Assembly: GCA_030762175.1 (NCBI GenBank) | Contig: CM060833.1 | Coordinates: forward strand, 5,422,001-5,486,000 | DNA: 64,000 bases | DNA from: Metallyticus violacea | Lineage: Eukaryota > Arthropoda > Insecta > Mantodea > Metallyticidae | Direction: 5' to 3' | Part shown: piece after piece, positions 36,798 through 48,679 of the stretch | Numbering within the stretch: the stretch's first letter is position 1 | Layout: the number at the start of each line of letters is the position of its first letter | Notes under the pieces: generated by a model | Databases searched by the model: none | What the model was told of the DNA's origin: nothing | Seen by the model: the letters and a program-made list of their open reading frames with translations, nothing else | Made by a program: the position numbers and the translations under genes

Positions 36798-38306
36798 GGC
36801 TATGACAACCTGTAATATTGAAAGTGTTTCTAATAAAGATCGGTCATGTATCAGCTCATTTATCTATATTTGTTGTTCTAAGTCATGACCACCTCTAGTA
36901 TTAATATTACTGTAAATAAAGGTAGTCATGTATCAGCTGATTTATCTATATTCGTTGTTCTAAGTCATGACCACCTATAGTATTAATATTACTGTAAATA
37001 AAGGTAGTCATGTATCAGCTGATTTATCTATATTCGTTGTTCTAAGACATGATCACCTCTAGTATTAATATTACTGTAAATAAAGGTGGTCATGTATCAG
37101 CTGATTTATCTATATTCGTTGTTCTAAGTCATCACCACCTCTAGTATTAATATTACTGTTAATAAAGGTGGTCATGTATCAGCTGATTTATCTATATTCG
37201 TTGTTCTAAGTCATGGCCACCTCTAGTATTAATAGTACTGTTAATAAAGGTGGTCATGTATCAGCTGATTTATCTATATTCGTTGTTCTAAGTCATGACC
37301 ACCTCTAATATTAATAGTACTGTTAATAAAGATGGTCATGTATCAGCTGATTTATCTATATTCGTTGTTCTAAGTCATGACAACCTCTAGTATTAATATT
37401 ACTGTAAATAAAGGTGGTCATGTATCAGCTGATTTATCTATATTCGTTGTTCTAAGTCATGATCACCTCTAGTATTAATATTACTGTAAATAAAGGTGGT
37501 CATGTATCAGATGATTTATCTATATTCGTTGTTCTAAGTCATGATAACCTCTAGTATTAATAGTACTGTTAATAAAGTTGGTCATGTATCAGCTGCTTTA
37601 TCTATATTCGTTGTTCTAAGTCATGATAACCTCTAGTATTAATATTACTGTTAATAAAGGTGGTCATGTATCAGCTGATTTATCTATATTCGTTGTTCTA
37701 AGTCATGATCACCCTTAGTATTAATAGTACTGTTAATAAAGGTCAGTCATGTATCAGCTGATTTATCTATATTCGTTGTTCTAAGTCATGACCACCTCTA
37801 GTATTAATATTACTGTTAATAAAGGTGGTCATGTATCAGCTGATTTATATATATTCGTTGTTCTAAGTCATGATAACCTCTAGTATTAATATTACTGTTA
37901 ATAAAGGTGGTCATGTATCAGCTGATTTATATATATTCGTTGTTCTAAGTCATGACCACCTCTAGTATTAATATTACTGCTAATAAAGGTGGTCATGTAT
38001 CAGCTGCTTTATCTATATTCGTTGTTCTAAGTCATGATAACCTCTAATATTAATATTACTGTTAATAAAGGTCGGTCATGTATCAGCAGATTTATCTATA
38101 TTCGTTGTTCTAAGTCATGATCACCTCTAGTATTAATAGTAATGTTAATAAAGGTGGACATGTATCAGCTGATTTATCTATATTCGTTGTTCTAAGTCAT
38201 GATAACCTCTAGTATTAATATTACTGTTAATAAAGGTCGGTCATGTATCAGCAGATTTATCTATATTCGTTGTTCTAAGTCATGATCACCTCTAGTATTA
38301 ATAGTA
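36798..38306 (+). repeat. 82-bp tandem array, left arm part 1
   Basis: About 18 units of 82 bp. Successive gttgttctaag occurrences lie at 36872, 36954, 37036 and 37118. Each unit includes GATTTATCTATATTCGTTGT and TCATGACCACCTCTAGTATT, and ends AATAAAGGTGGTCATGTATC. The first unit is degenerate. Interrupted at 38306 by the Tigger/pogo-like element. Confidence 0.97.
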
Positions 38307-38737
38307 GAGTAATGTGGGGCAAAAGTACGTGCTGGGTAAGAGTACGCACAAGGGATATTTATAAGAAACCGCCGTGCAGTTGGTAGCACTACATGCTGTT
38401 GGATAGCTAACATGGCCGATAGCTTCTCTTCTTAGTTTCGTCGCGCTGATGTATTTCACATTTAAACTATGAGGTAAGATTGAATATCACACATCTCGAT
38501 GTTAATTTTAGGAGTTTTGGAAGTGTGTTTGGACTATGTAAAATCTAAAATCTGCAATGCAGTACTATGCCAATTTATTGGCTGTTTTCTGTAATAACAT
38601 GTCTTACCTTAGTCATTGAATGAACATAAGTACAGATGGCAGCACAACCTGGGAAATGTTTCGGAAGACAATGGGGCAAGAGTACGAACTGTAGGGTGGG
38701 GCAAAAGTACGCATGCATGTATGTATGTGTAATTACA

Positions 38738-39924
38738 GAGTTCATAATATGGATGAGTCAGGAATCAGTACTGTCCCTAACAAGACTCCTAAAGTTGTCT
38801 CACCTACTGGCAAGAAAGCCGTTGGAAAATAGTTTCTGCAGAAAGAGGAAATTTAACAACTGTTGTTTGTGCAGTCAGTGCCAGTGGAAATTATGTTTCC
38901 CCAGCCATAATATTTGCTAGAAAGAGAGCTAAACAAGAACTTATGCATGGAGCTCCACCAGATGCAATCAGACAGTGGATACATCAATAGTGATTTATTT
39001 GTTGAATGGCTTACGCATTTTCAGAAGCATGTAAGGGGAAACATTGAGAACCCAATACTTCTAGTGCTAGATAATCACACGTCGCATTTAAACTTGCAAA
39101 CAATACAGAATGGGATTCATCTTCTGTCTATTCCTCCCCATACCTCATATAAGTTGCAGCATCTCGACAGATCGTTCTTCAAGCCATTAAAAGACCTTTA
39201 TTCTGCAATGTGTGACAAATGGTTACTAAATAACCCAGGACGCGTCATAACGCAATTTCAAATTGCAGAGTTGTTTGGTGAAGCTTATGAAAAATGTGCT
39301 ACAATTGGAAAAGGAATTAAAGGATTTAAGGAGTGTGGGATATATCCAGTGAATAGGCACATATTTCCAGAGGAAGATTTTCTGCCCAGTTGTCACAGAT
39401 CAAGAGCCCTCAGCCGTTATTACAGAGGGGGCAACATACAGTGAGGAGCAGTTTTCAGTTGTCAGGAACAAAATCTCCGATTGGACTGTGGAATCTTCCA
39501 CTCAAGGAAATGACTGTTCACCTAAAACAAATTTTAAGGCCAAGGAAATTATTCCTTTGCCAAAAAGGAAAGGCCAACAAATAAGAAGGAAGAGAAGTCA
39601 AAGATCAGAAATGCTGACTAGCTCACCCTTTAAAAGGAAGTTGGAAATTAATCAAGCCATTAAATTATCCAGTGTCTCATAGCGGGTCATGTGTGACTTA
39701 ACAAAATCACATGATAATATGAGGTCCAAAAAAACCAAATGGCATTCAACGACACCTAAAGCTTCAACTTCAAGTTTGAGAGACAAACTCCACTGTCCAG
39801 GATGTTGAACCACCAAAAGAGGACTGGATTCAGTGCCAAAATTGCGGAGAATGGTGGCATGAAGCCTGTTCCAGTCATGAGGGAGGCAACAAATTTTTCT
39901 GCGACTACTGTAGGAATGATTAAG
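38738..39924 (+). pseudogene. Tigger/pogo-like transposase (DDE_1) with C-terminal PHD-like finger, broken
   Basis: The catalytic domain starts at about 38739 (NMDESGISTVPNK, first Asp), continues KKAVGKIVSAERGNLTTVVC and IFARKRAKQELMHG in one frame, then shifts into the frame 38914-39444 with LLVLDNHTSH (second Asp), IPPHTSYKLQHLDR (third Asp) and GIYPVN. Only 31 residues separate Asp 2 and 3, less than usual, so some residues have been lost. A basic KRKGQQIRRKRSQRSEMLTSSP stretch follows (39540-39640). Another frame ends in DWIQCQNCGEWWHEAC plus FFCDYC (39820-39920), a PHD-like zinc finger typical of this insect transposase group. The N-terminal CENP-B/psq helix-turn-helix is missing from 38307-38738. 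Confidence 0.9.
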
Positions 39925-40034
39925 ACTATGAGAAAATACCATATTTTTCATTCATATTGTTTAGATAGGTAAATTAAGTTACTATAATCCTTTAGTTTTA
40001 TATTAATTATGTTTAATATAAGTCAGACTATGGT

Positions 40035-40330
40035 TTTATTTATTTATTTATTTATGGACGCTCTTTAACAGCTCAGGTCATCAGCATCCCATTCAACTCA
40101 GGGCGTGAAACGGCCGACAAATTTTGCTCAGAGGCCTCTCTTTCAGGCTTGAGGTTCTTTTTCGTGCCGTAAATGTACGACACGGGACCCACGGCTTTAC
40201 TTCCCTTCCGAAGGAAGCCATACTTAGGATTTTTACGCCCCGAAAAAATCCATCGGTCCTGGCCGGGTTCGAACCCGCGATCTTGGGTGTAGGAGGCAAG
40301 TATGGTAACCACTACACCACCAGGACCGAC
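40035..40330 (-). mobile_element. SINE-A copy inside the Tigger/pogo-like element
   Basis: Intact box A and box B (GGGTTCGAACCCG on the minus strand), tail (TAAA)n. Perfect 12-bp duplication TCAGACTATGGT at 40023-40034 and 40331-40342. Among the copies here it looks close to consensus, so it is probably one of the youngest. Confidence 0.95.
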
Positions 40331-40659
40331 TCAGACTATGGTGCTTTGATGTATTCTTATATTGTAATTAAAATCATAGTAATAAGCAGCAAAATTAAAA
40401 AAAAAATGTGTTTTCTGCGTACTTTTACCCCATATAATGCGTACTTTTGCCCTACATATGGGGCAAAAGTTCGCATTTGTCACATTTTAATTAAATATTT
40501 TTAAAATGTTCTTTTGAATGGAAAGGTATATTTTAACCACTGTTTCTGATAAAATATAGAATGCAAATTTCATAATAAATAATTCACAAATATCAATCAA
40601 ATATATACCATTGGAGAGGTCTTCAAACCTTAAGTGCGCACTCTTGCCCCGCATTACTC

Positions 40660-41356
40660 TAATGTTAATAAAAGTGGTCATGTATCCGCTGATTTATCTA
40701 TATTCGTTGTTCTAAGTCATGATAACCTCTAGTATTAATAGTACTGTTAATAAAGGTGGTCATGTATCAGCTGATTTATCTATATTCGTTGTTCTAAGTC
40801 ATAATCACCTCTAGTATTAATATTACTGTTAATAAAGGTGGTCATGTATCATCTGATTTATCTATATTCGTTGTTCTAAGTCATGATCACCTCTAGTATT
40901 AATATTACTGTTAATAAAGGTGGTCATGTATCAGCTGATTTATCTATATTCGTTGTTCTAAGTCATGATAACCTCTAGTATTAATAGTACTGTTAATAAA
41001 GGTGGTCATGTATCAGCTGATTTATCTATATTCGTTGTTCTAAGTCATAATCACCTCTAGTATTAATATTACTGTTAATAAAGGTGGTCATGTATCATCT
41101 GATTTATCTATATTCGTTGTTCTAAGTCATGACCACCTCTAGTATTAATATTGCTGTTAATAAAGGTGGTCATGTATCAGATGATTTATCTATATTCGTT
41201 GTTCTAAGTCATGATACCCTCTAGTATTAATATTACTGTTAATAAAGGTGGTCATGTATCAGCTGATTTATCTATATTCGTTGTTCTAAGTCATGATAAC
41301 TTCTAGTATTAATAGTACTGTTAATAAAGGTGGTCATGTATCAACTGCTTTATTCA
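40660..41356 (+). repeat. 82-bp tandem array, left arm part 2
   Basis: About 8.5 more units in the same orientation and register after the transposon. Variant units repeat with a three-unit (246 bp) period (gtcataatcacc at 40797 and 41043). It ends in a partial unit ATCAACTGCTTTAT. Confidence 0.97.
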
Positions 41357-42211
41357 AATGTCACATTTTGTTGATCGAAATGTGTAAAGTAATACATCTC
41401 TCCCCAAATCAGATTGCTTAAGCTAGATTTTCCCCATCTCTAGAAGTATCTGTAAATCCTCGATTCAAGGTCGTGTTTCATGCTTTGTAAGCTTTCGAGT
41501 TCGTTCTGTCCATGCCGTGCAGTTTCGCAGGTTTATTCTCTGGCTCTTTCTATGCCCGGGGCGAAATCTCTTTCCCACAACAAAGAACCGGAACACTACA
41601 CAAGATCTCCACAACGAAGTGTGCCAACCGATACTAGAGGGCTCTCTGGCGTTTTGTTGTATTATTTATTCAAGTTAACAAGTCCGATATAATTCGCATT
41701 CAATAGATGTACATTTATTTGTATTTATAACATGGCTTGAGGAAATAGGAGTTGAAAGGAAACTTTCATAGTTAATGTAAAAAATAGTATAATTCAAAAA
41801 CATTTAAAATAGTTCTGTAAATGAGGTAATACGAGATATTTTACAAATACCTGCAATATTATTGGTATATATTTGATAGACAGTGAAAATGTGTTTAGAA
41901 TTATATTTATATATTGTTAAAAATAAAATAAAATTATTAATAGCGTACTATATTCTTAGTTTATTTTTTCTGCCTCCCTTTTTAATTTTATTTTTCTCTT
42001 AACCCATGAGTAGAAAAAGAAAAACTAATGTCCGAATGAAATGGAAGCAGAAATTAAAGAGAAATGTAAGAGGAAAGAAATAATGTAGGAACAAAGAAGA
42101 ATAAAGAGAGAAATTAATAGAGACTAGAAGACAATAGAAGAGAAAAAACTTGCAATTGAAGTAGTACTAATAATATAAGAAAACAGAAATAAAAAGGAGG
42201 GGAAAAAAAAG

Positions 42212-42255
<44 letters not shown>

Positions 42256-42787
42256 CTCTGCAAAAATAGAGAAAACGAAAGAGAACAAGGAGAGAGAATC
42301 AAAGACGATAAAATTGTGACAGAAGAGAGAAGAAAGAGAGAGAAATATAACGGAAAAAAAAAATAAACAAATAACACAGAACGAAGAAATCAAAACGCTA
42401 GTAGAAACACTAAAATACTGTTTCGCCTTTGCCCTTCAGTTATTCATCTTGCTTCTAGTCGCGCAGGTTCTTAAGAGCGGGAAGGTTACGTTGTACATGA
42501 AAGAAAGAGCTCATATGTACACGTTCTACATTCTCAATTTAGTGTACATGATAAGTAAGTCCGCATGCTTGCCGTCGTGTTGATTCCATTTCAACGTTTC
42601 GTAACCACCGCTCGTATCTTCTCCCACGTATCGGGCAAACAGCCAGTGAGCTCACTCTCTAATATCAACGAAATATACAGCTGTAAAATCTTAGCACAAC
42701 ATTTTCCAAGTCAAAACAGCAGAGAAAACCTTTGCTCCCTTTCAGTTTAATAATTTGTACTATTAATACCAGATGTGGTTATAAGAT
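41357..42787. other. Centre of the inverted array
   Basis: No gene found. 41400-41690 has higher GC. 42000-42400 is purine-rich (GAAA/GAGA runs) around a (TA)20 microsatellite at 42214-42253. The longest frames there translate only the pyrimidine strand of that low-complexity tract. 42565-42750 is a 61-codon frame with no recognisable feature. Confidence 0.6.
42214..42253. repeat. (TA)n microsatellite
   Basis: About 20 TA units. Similar runs at 6146-6171 and 31060-31089. Confidence 0.95.
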
Positions 42788-44680
42788 AGCAACGAATATA
42801 GATAAACCAGCTGATACACAACCTACCTTTTAATACTAGAGGTTGTCATGACTTAGAACAATGAATATAGATAAATCAGTTGATACATGACCACCTTTAT
42901 TAACAGTAATATTAATACTAGAGGTTGTCATGACTTAGAACAATGAATATAGATAAATCAGTTGATACATTACCACCTTTATTAACAGTAATATTAATAC
43001 TAGAGGTGGTCATGACTTAGAACAACGAATATAGATAAATCAGCTGATACATGACCACCTTTATTAACAGTAATATTAATACTAGAGGTGATCATGACTT
43101 AGAACATCAAATATAGATAAATCAGCTGATACATAACCTACCTTTTAATACTAGAGGTGATCATGACTTAGAACAACGAATATAGATAAATCAGTTGATA
43201 CATGACCACCTTTATTAACAGTAATATTAATACTAGAGGTGGTCACGACTTAGAACAATGAATATAGATAAACCAGCTGATACATGACCACCTTTATTTA
43301 CAGTAATATTAATACTAGAGGTGATCATGACTTAGAACAACGAATATAGATAAATCAGTTGATACATGACCACCTTTATTAACAGTAATATTAATACTAG
43401 AGGTGGTCACGACTTAGAACAATGAATATAGATAAACCAGCTGATACATGACCACCTTTATTTACAGTAATATTAATACTAGAGGTGATCATGACTTAGA
43501 ACAACGAATATAGATAAATCAGTTGATACATGACCACCTTTATTAACAGTAATATTAATACTAGAGGTGGTCACGACTTAGAACAATGAATATAGATAAA
43601 CCAGCTGATACATGACCACCTTTATTTACAGTAATATTAATACTAGAGGTGGTCATGACTTAGAACAACGAATGTAGATAAATCAGCTGATACATGACCA
43701 CCTTTATTAATAGTACTATTAATACTAGAGGTGGTCATGACTTAGAACAACAAATATAGATAAATCAGCTGATACATGACCACCTTTATTAATAGTACTA
43801 TTAATACTAGAGGTGGTCATGACTTAGAACAACGAATGTAGATAAATCAGCTGATACATGACCACCTTTATTAATAGTACTATTAATACTAGAGGTGGTC
43901 ATGACTTAGAACAACAAATATAGATAAATCAGCTGATACATGACCACCTTTATTAATAGTACTATTAATACTAGAGGTGGTCATGACTTAGAACAACAAA
44001 TATAGATAAATCAGCTGATACATGACCACCTTTATTAACAGTACTATTAATACTAGAGGTGATCATGACTTAGAACAACGAATATTGATAAATCAGCTCA
44101 TACATGACCTATCTTTATTAACAGTACTATTAATACTAGAGGTGGCCATGACTTAGAACAACGAATATAGATAAATCAGCTGATACATGACCGACCTCTA
44201 TTAACAGTACTATTAATACTAGAGGTGATCATGACTTAGAACAACGAATATGCAATTTTCAGCTGATACATGACCGACCTCTATTAACAGTACTATTAAT
44301 ACTAGAGGTGATCATGACTTAGAACAACGCATATAGATAAATCAGCTGATACATGACCACCTTTATTAACAGTAATATTAATACTAGAGGTGATCATGAC
44401 TTAGAACAACGAATATATATAAATCAGCTGATACATGACCTACCTTTATTAACAGTACTATTAATACTAGAGGTGATCATGACTTAGAACAACGAATATA
44501 GATAAATCAGCTGATACATGACCATCTTTATTAACAGTACTGTTAATACTAGAGGTGGTCATGACTTAGAACAACGAATATAGATAAACCAGCTAATACA
44601 TGACCGACCTCTATTAACAGTACTATTAATACTAGAGGTGATCATGACTTAGAACAACGAATATGCAATTTTCAGCTGAT
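42788..44680 (-). repeat. 82-bp tandem array, right arm, inverted
   Basis: About 23 units of the same repeat in the opposite orientation (CTTAGAACAACGAATATAGA, GGTCATGACTTAG). Local two-unit (164 bp) higher-order period: ggtcacgac at 43241, 43405, 43569, and aatgtagata at 43671 and 43835. A variant with atgcaattttcagctgat appears twice near the outer end. Confidence 0.97.
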
Positions 44681-45679
44681 TCTACGACAAAAACAGCTAC
44701 CATGGCATATCGTGGCAGTTAACGACTTTGAAAGAACAACCTTATCTGACACGAATGCATGCATTGTGGGACTAACATTTCTTTAAAATATGAAAGTATT
44801 GCCCGGAAAGTGGTAACCTTGAGTCGCGTTTTCTGCTTTTCAACGACATTACAGGGTACCTGGTATAAACGCGCCTCCTTTGAGGCTCGCCCAATAGCTG
44901 GAAATCTTTCCTATTTAAACATGGAAAGCGAAGAATAACGAGGAAACCAAATCTGTGCTCTGTGGGAGATGATGCGATGTTATTAAAAATGTGAATTATA
45001 TTTAGACACCCTTTAAATGTGCAACACATCTCCTGAAATAACATAAATCCACGAATAAGTAGTAATTTCTTATCATATCTGTAGTTCATGAACTTTGTGA
45101 TGTACTCGTATAATACAAGTTATACACGCCAAGAAAATGTACTGGATCCAGTGTATGACAAGAAACAGCACGTAATCTCTTCTCTGTTGTGTTTCGGGGA
45201 GGCTGTTTAAGGGAAATTCGCGTAATGAACCTTACAAAGTAAAAGCGGTAGAATAATTTCTGACGTGATTTCCATGGCAACGGCACGTACTGTCGATACA
45301 CCCATGGAGAGTAGATCTTCCCTTCTGAAATTCAGGTAAAGCATTGGAACCCAAGGCAATTGTTGCATGTTATGGAGGTACAGTAGAATTTTAAAGCAGG
45401 TTGCAATAGGAATGCAACGTTTTTCCAAGCTTAACAATAGAAGCGTTATACTTAAAAAATCCTGCTTTATCCTTACTTTTTTTAAAAAAAAACAAGTTAT
45501 CGTTTAAAACAGATACCTAAGTATTTAGATATCAATCTATTGGTTAATAAAATTCTATACGAGGATGAGTAATAAGTAACAAATGAAAATGTAACTTAAA
45601 TAGTGGATAATGATTTGAACAATATTTCTCAATATAATCCCCCACTTGTCCTATCGTTTTACAAGCCTCTAAAATCTAG
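44681..45679. other. Unassigned, right flank of the 82-bp array
   Basis: Minus frames 44772-45089 and 45207-45437 lack recognisable motifs. No terminal repeat matching the left flank was found. Confidence 0.4.
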
Positions 45680-46270
45680 CTATATAAAATTATTTGGGCT
45701 GTTGTCGAAACCAGGCGGTGACTCCCCTTTTTACAACTTCAATATAGAAAAGTTTCACCTGATAGATGATATTTAAGATAACCGAACAAATGGAAGACGC
45801 TTGGAGCAAAGCTGGGGTTATACGGAGGATGCTGAGGTATTTTCCGCTTGAAATTTCGCAGTGCCTCATTTGTATTGTTGGCGATATGAGGACACGCGTT
45901 GTTATACAATAGCAATACATCTTTGGTTAAGAGTCCTGTCGCTTCCGCCGAATGACTTTACCAAGTTTCTTGAGGATGTTACAGTAGAGGTCGACATTCA
46001 CGGTTTGTCCTTGAGGCTGTAATGTGGTGAGCAGTGTGTCTTCGTGATCCCAGAAGACTGTGACAATTACTCTCTCGACGGATGATGTCACTTTTCAGTA
46101 TGCGACTCAAGGAGTTTCCATTGCATTGACGCACGCTTTGTCCGGGCCTAGTAAGACTCATTGCCTGCGATACATCGGGCTGGCATATCGTGTCCTTTCT
46201 TCGTCGTGGTAGCGATAGAGAATCTGTAACGCCAGACCCTTTCTTTGCATTTTGTGTTGTGGAGTAGGCA
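45680..46270 (-). mobile_element. Mariner relic, catalytic part
   Basis: On the minus strand, VNVDLYCNILKKLGKVIRRKR (about 45935-46005), LLYNNACPHIANNT (second catalytic Asp changed to Asn), QHPPYNPSFAPSVFHLFGYLKYHLSG (about 45750-45840, third Asp changed). It is stop- and frame-broken. Confidence 0.75.
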
Positions 46271-46475
46271 CCCTATGCGAAAACGTAACTTATAAGATAA
46301 GGTATGTCACTACACACTCCACTTACAACCGCCTTGTACGATGTAATCAGTGATGCTTTCCCCCGCGGCGCGGATTTTTTCTTACGAACCAGCCCCCACT
46401 CATTTGCCTCATCGTGGAGGGGAACAAGCCTGCTTGCTGCTGACCGTCGCAGCGTGTCTTTATGTTATATTCATA

Positions 46476-47217
46476 CGAGAGTAGGTTCATAAGTTCCCGG
46501 TCTAACCACTTTCTAGGTATGGTAAAGACAAAAACTCTTCAATATAGTTACCCTTTATTGCAATACACTTCTCACATGTTTAAATTAACATTTCAACCCC
46601 CCCCCCACAATAGTCAGAAGTCTTGTCTGCAAAATGGACCTGAACAGCATCCATCACTTCTTCGTCACACTTAAATTTCCTTCCTCGAAAGTCTTTCTTG
46701 AGTTTTGAGAAGAGGAAACAGTCACCGGGAACTAGATCTGGACTATAGGGTGGATGGTCGATCTCCTTGAAGCCACATTTCTTCACAGCTTCCTTTGCAA
46801 CAAGAGGTGTGTGCACAGGCGCATTGTCGTGAAGAAGGCGCACACTACCACTCAACTTTCCTCGCCTTTTCTCTTTGATGAAAGCGCGTAGTCTGTGCAG
46901 TAGGCCAGCATAGTACTCCCCATTTACTGTGGTGTTCCTCTCCTTGAAGTCAATGAAGAGTATTCCTTCACAGTTCCAAAAGATTGTGGTCATGATGTTC
47001 TTGGTTGACTGAGTGACCTTGGTCTTTAGAGGCGGTGGTTCGTTAGGTTTACGCCCGCCACTCCATTGATTATCTTTTGGATAATGGATTTTCTGAGTAT
47101 TTGGGGGCGGGGGATTGAAATAATAATTCAAAGATGCGAGACGTATATTGCAATAAAGGGTAACCATATTGAAAAATGAAATCAATACCTAGAAAATGTT
47201 TAAACTTATGGACTACA
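46476..47217 (-). mobile_element. DD34D mariner copy D with two 3' ends
   Basis: The left end is the normal 3' end (TACGAGAGTAGGTTCATAAG, then the C run and the C-terminal transposase, frame 46580-47185 minus, with LLHDNAPVHT and SPDLVPGDC in place of SDY). The right side, from about 47085 on, is again 3'-end sequence, inverted: G run, gtatattgcaataaagggtaacc, gaaaaatgaaat, then cttatggac. The middle keeps only the region from PKDNQWSG onward. The 5' TIR and N-terminal domain are absent. Confidence 0.85.
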
Positions 47218-47761
47218 ATATCCAACATGTAAATTATGTATTAATATTAATGTGTGAAAAAGTTAACAACAATGGTTTTATCTTGTCTTCATTTAATTTA
47301 AAACCACTTAAGCAGTTTTTTTAGCTTTAGAAAGACATACATTAATTTGGTTCTTTAATAAAGTAACGTTCTTGTGGCTCTTAAGTGTTGTAATTTCATC
47401 TGCATATAAAATAACACCAAGGACTGACCCTGTGGAGCACCATATTGAATAGCCATTATGTTAGATTTGTTGTGATCGCTGCTTATGGTCAATTAAATAA
47501 TTGTAATTCACTAACATTTTGGAAACTAAAATGCCTTGTTCAATAAAGTCCAAAGCTTTACTGAGGTCACAGTTGTTAGCCATGAGAGCTTCGCCCTGTT
47601 CAAAAGTGTCTAATACATGTACTGCATTAATAGTACTGTAACCATATTAACTTACATAAAACATATTATTGTTTTTAAAGTAATTGCAAAGCTTTTTTTT
47701 TTTTTTCAGTTATCTTTTCAATTTTCGTAAAATACAGGAATGTTACAAATATGTATTATTA

Positions 47762-47812
47762 GTGCCCACTGCATGTGATGCTCCAGTAATTAAAACGGGC
47801 GTTGAACACTTA
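47762..47812 (+). repeat. SINE-B tail fragment
   Basis: gtgcccactgcatgtgatgctccagtaattaaaACGGGCGTTGAACACTT matches the last 50 bases of SINE-B. Confidence 0.6.
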
Positions 47813-47814
47813 AA

Positions 47815-48225
47815 AATTCATGATAGATGATCGCCGAATAAAATTAACAACACTTAAAGAATATCTTAAAATTTTACTGTGTACACCTACACGTTGGGTA
47901 ACTGAAAAGTTCCATATGAAACGTGTTTGTGACCTGTGGGTTCGAAGACTGCTGAATCCGAACAGCAGCACACCGTAAATGTTGTTGCTGAATGTCTCAT
48001 AAAAACCAATTTGAAGTGTTTCTCAACCTCGCTATAATCAAGATTTTGTGGGAGGCATTTTCCATCTTCAGAAGCAGCAGTAAAGGTAAATCTGAGGGAC
48101 TTGTCAAAAATATTTTCCAGACTGTCTTTGAAGACTGACAGAAACGCTGGGACGGGAGCATTGCATCGAACGGGTACTACTTTGAGAAAGACGTGTTGTC
48201 AAAAATAGTGTATTGAACAGCTGTG
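47815..48225 (+). mobile_element. Mariner relic, EAILKD-type family
   Basis: DDRRIKLTTLKEYLK, then HMKRVCDLWVRRLLNP (47900-47960), then RLTETLGREHC and YFEKD-like C-terminus (48130-48200) and gtattgaacag. Most of the catalytic domain is deleted. Confidence 0.7.
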
Positions 48226-48679
48226 GCATAATATAAAAAACAAAACAAAAATCATCTCATTATGTTTTGTTTATGAACCAGCTTACGCACGTAAGTGCTA
48301 TTTATCAAGCAACTTGACGTGCGGAACGAACAAAACATCGAGCGTGTAATTTGTTTTGGTTTATATTTTTGCACTCATGTTATGATGGCGTTGCAGACGA
48401 CCCTAGATGACCTGTGGACAAGTAACAACATATCACTGTTCCATTGTACCCAGACAGAATATTGGAGATAATAATGAATGGGTGTAGACATACATTGCTG
48501 ACGTAATAATATAGCACAGTGGCATTTGTAGTTTTAAAGTCAAACAATAACTACATTTAATTCGTTCATAATGTTGTTTATGTATTAAAATTAAAAGTTC
48601 ATTTTTTCACTTATAAACATGGTAGGAGTATTTTAATTGTGTCATTTTTAATTTTAAACCCACATATAAACAATCGATA

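Larger units (their letters stand above)
38307..40659 (+). mobile_element. Tigger/pogo-like DNA transposon inside the 82-bp array
   Basis: TIRs GAGTAATGTGGGGCAAAAGT (left) and, inverted, GAGTAATGCGGGGCAAGAGT (right), with a TA duplication at 38305-38306 and 40660-40661. Removing one TA copy restores a normal 82-bp unit (attaatag-TA-atgttaataaa). Motif GGGGCAARAGTACG recurs inside both ends (38671, 38697, and inverted at about 40419-40475). It encodes a DDE_1-type transposase and carries SINE-A at 40035-40330. Length without the SINE is about 2.05 kb, shorter than an autonomous element. Confidence 0.95.
36798..44680. mobile_element. Foldback-like structure: inverted arms of 82-bp units around a 1.43-kb centre
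   Basis: The left arm (about 27 units once the Tigger/pogo insertion is removed) and right arm (about 23 units) are reverse complements, separated by unique sequence 41357-42787. Long inverted repeats made of tandem sub-repeats are the defining architecture of Foldback elements. I see no coding frame in the centre and no clear duplication at the outer edges, so the alternative of an inverted satellite block remains open. Confidence 0.6.

Noticed and set aside
36800..41356. CRISPR-like regular repeats
   Set aside because: The repeat is contiguous 82-bp tandem DNA with no unique spacers, in a eukaryotic genome.
42114..42393. Two minus-strand frames rich in Phe, Leu and Ser with IYIYIY repeats
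   Set aside because: They translate a (TA)n microsatellite and a purine tract; low-complexity DNA, not a membrane protein.
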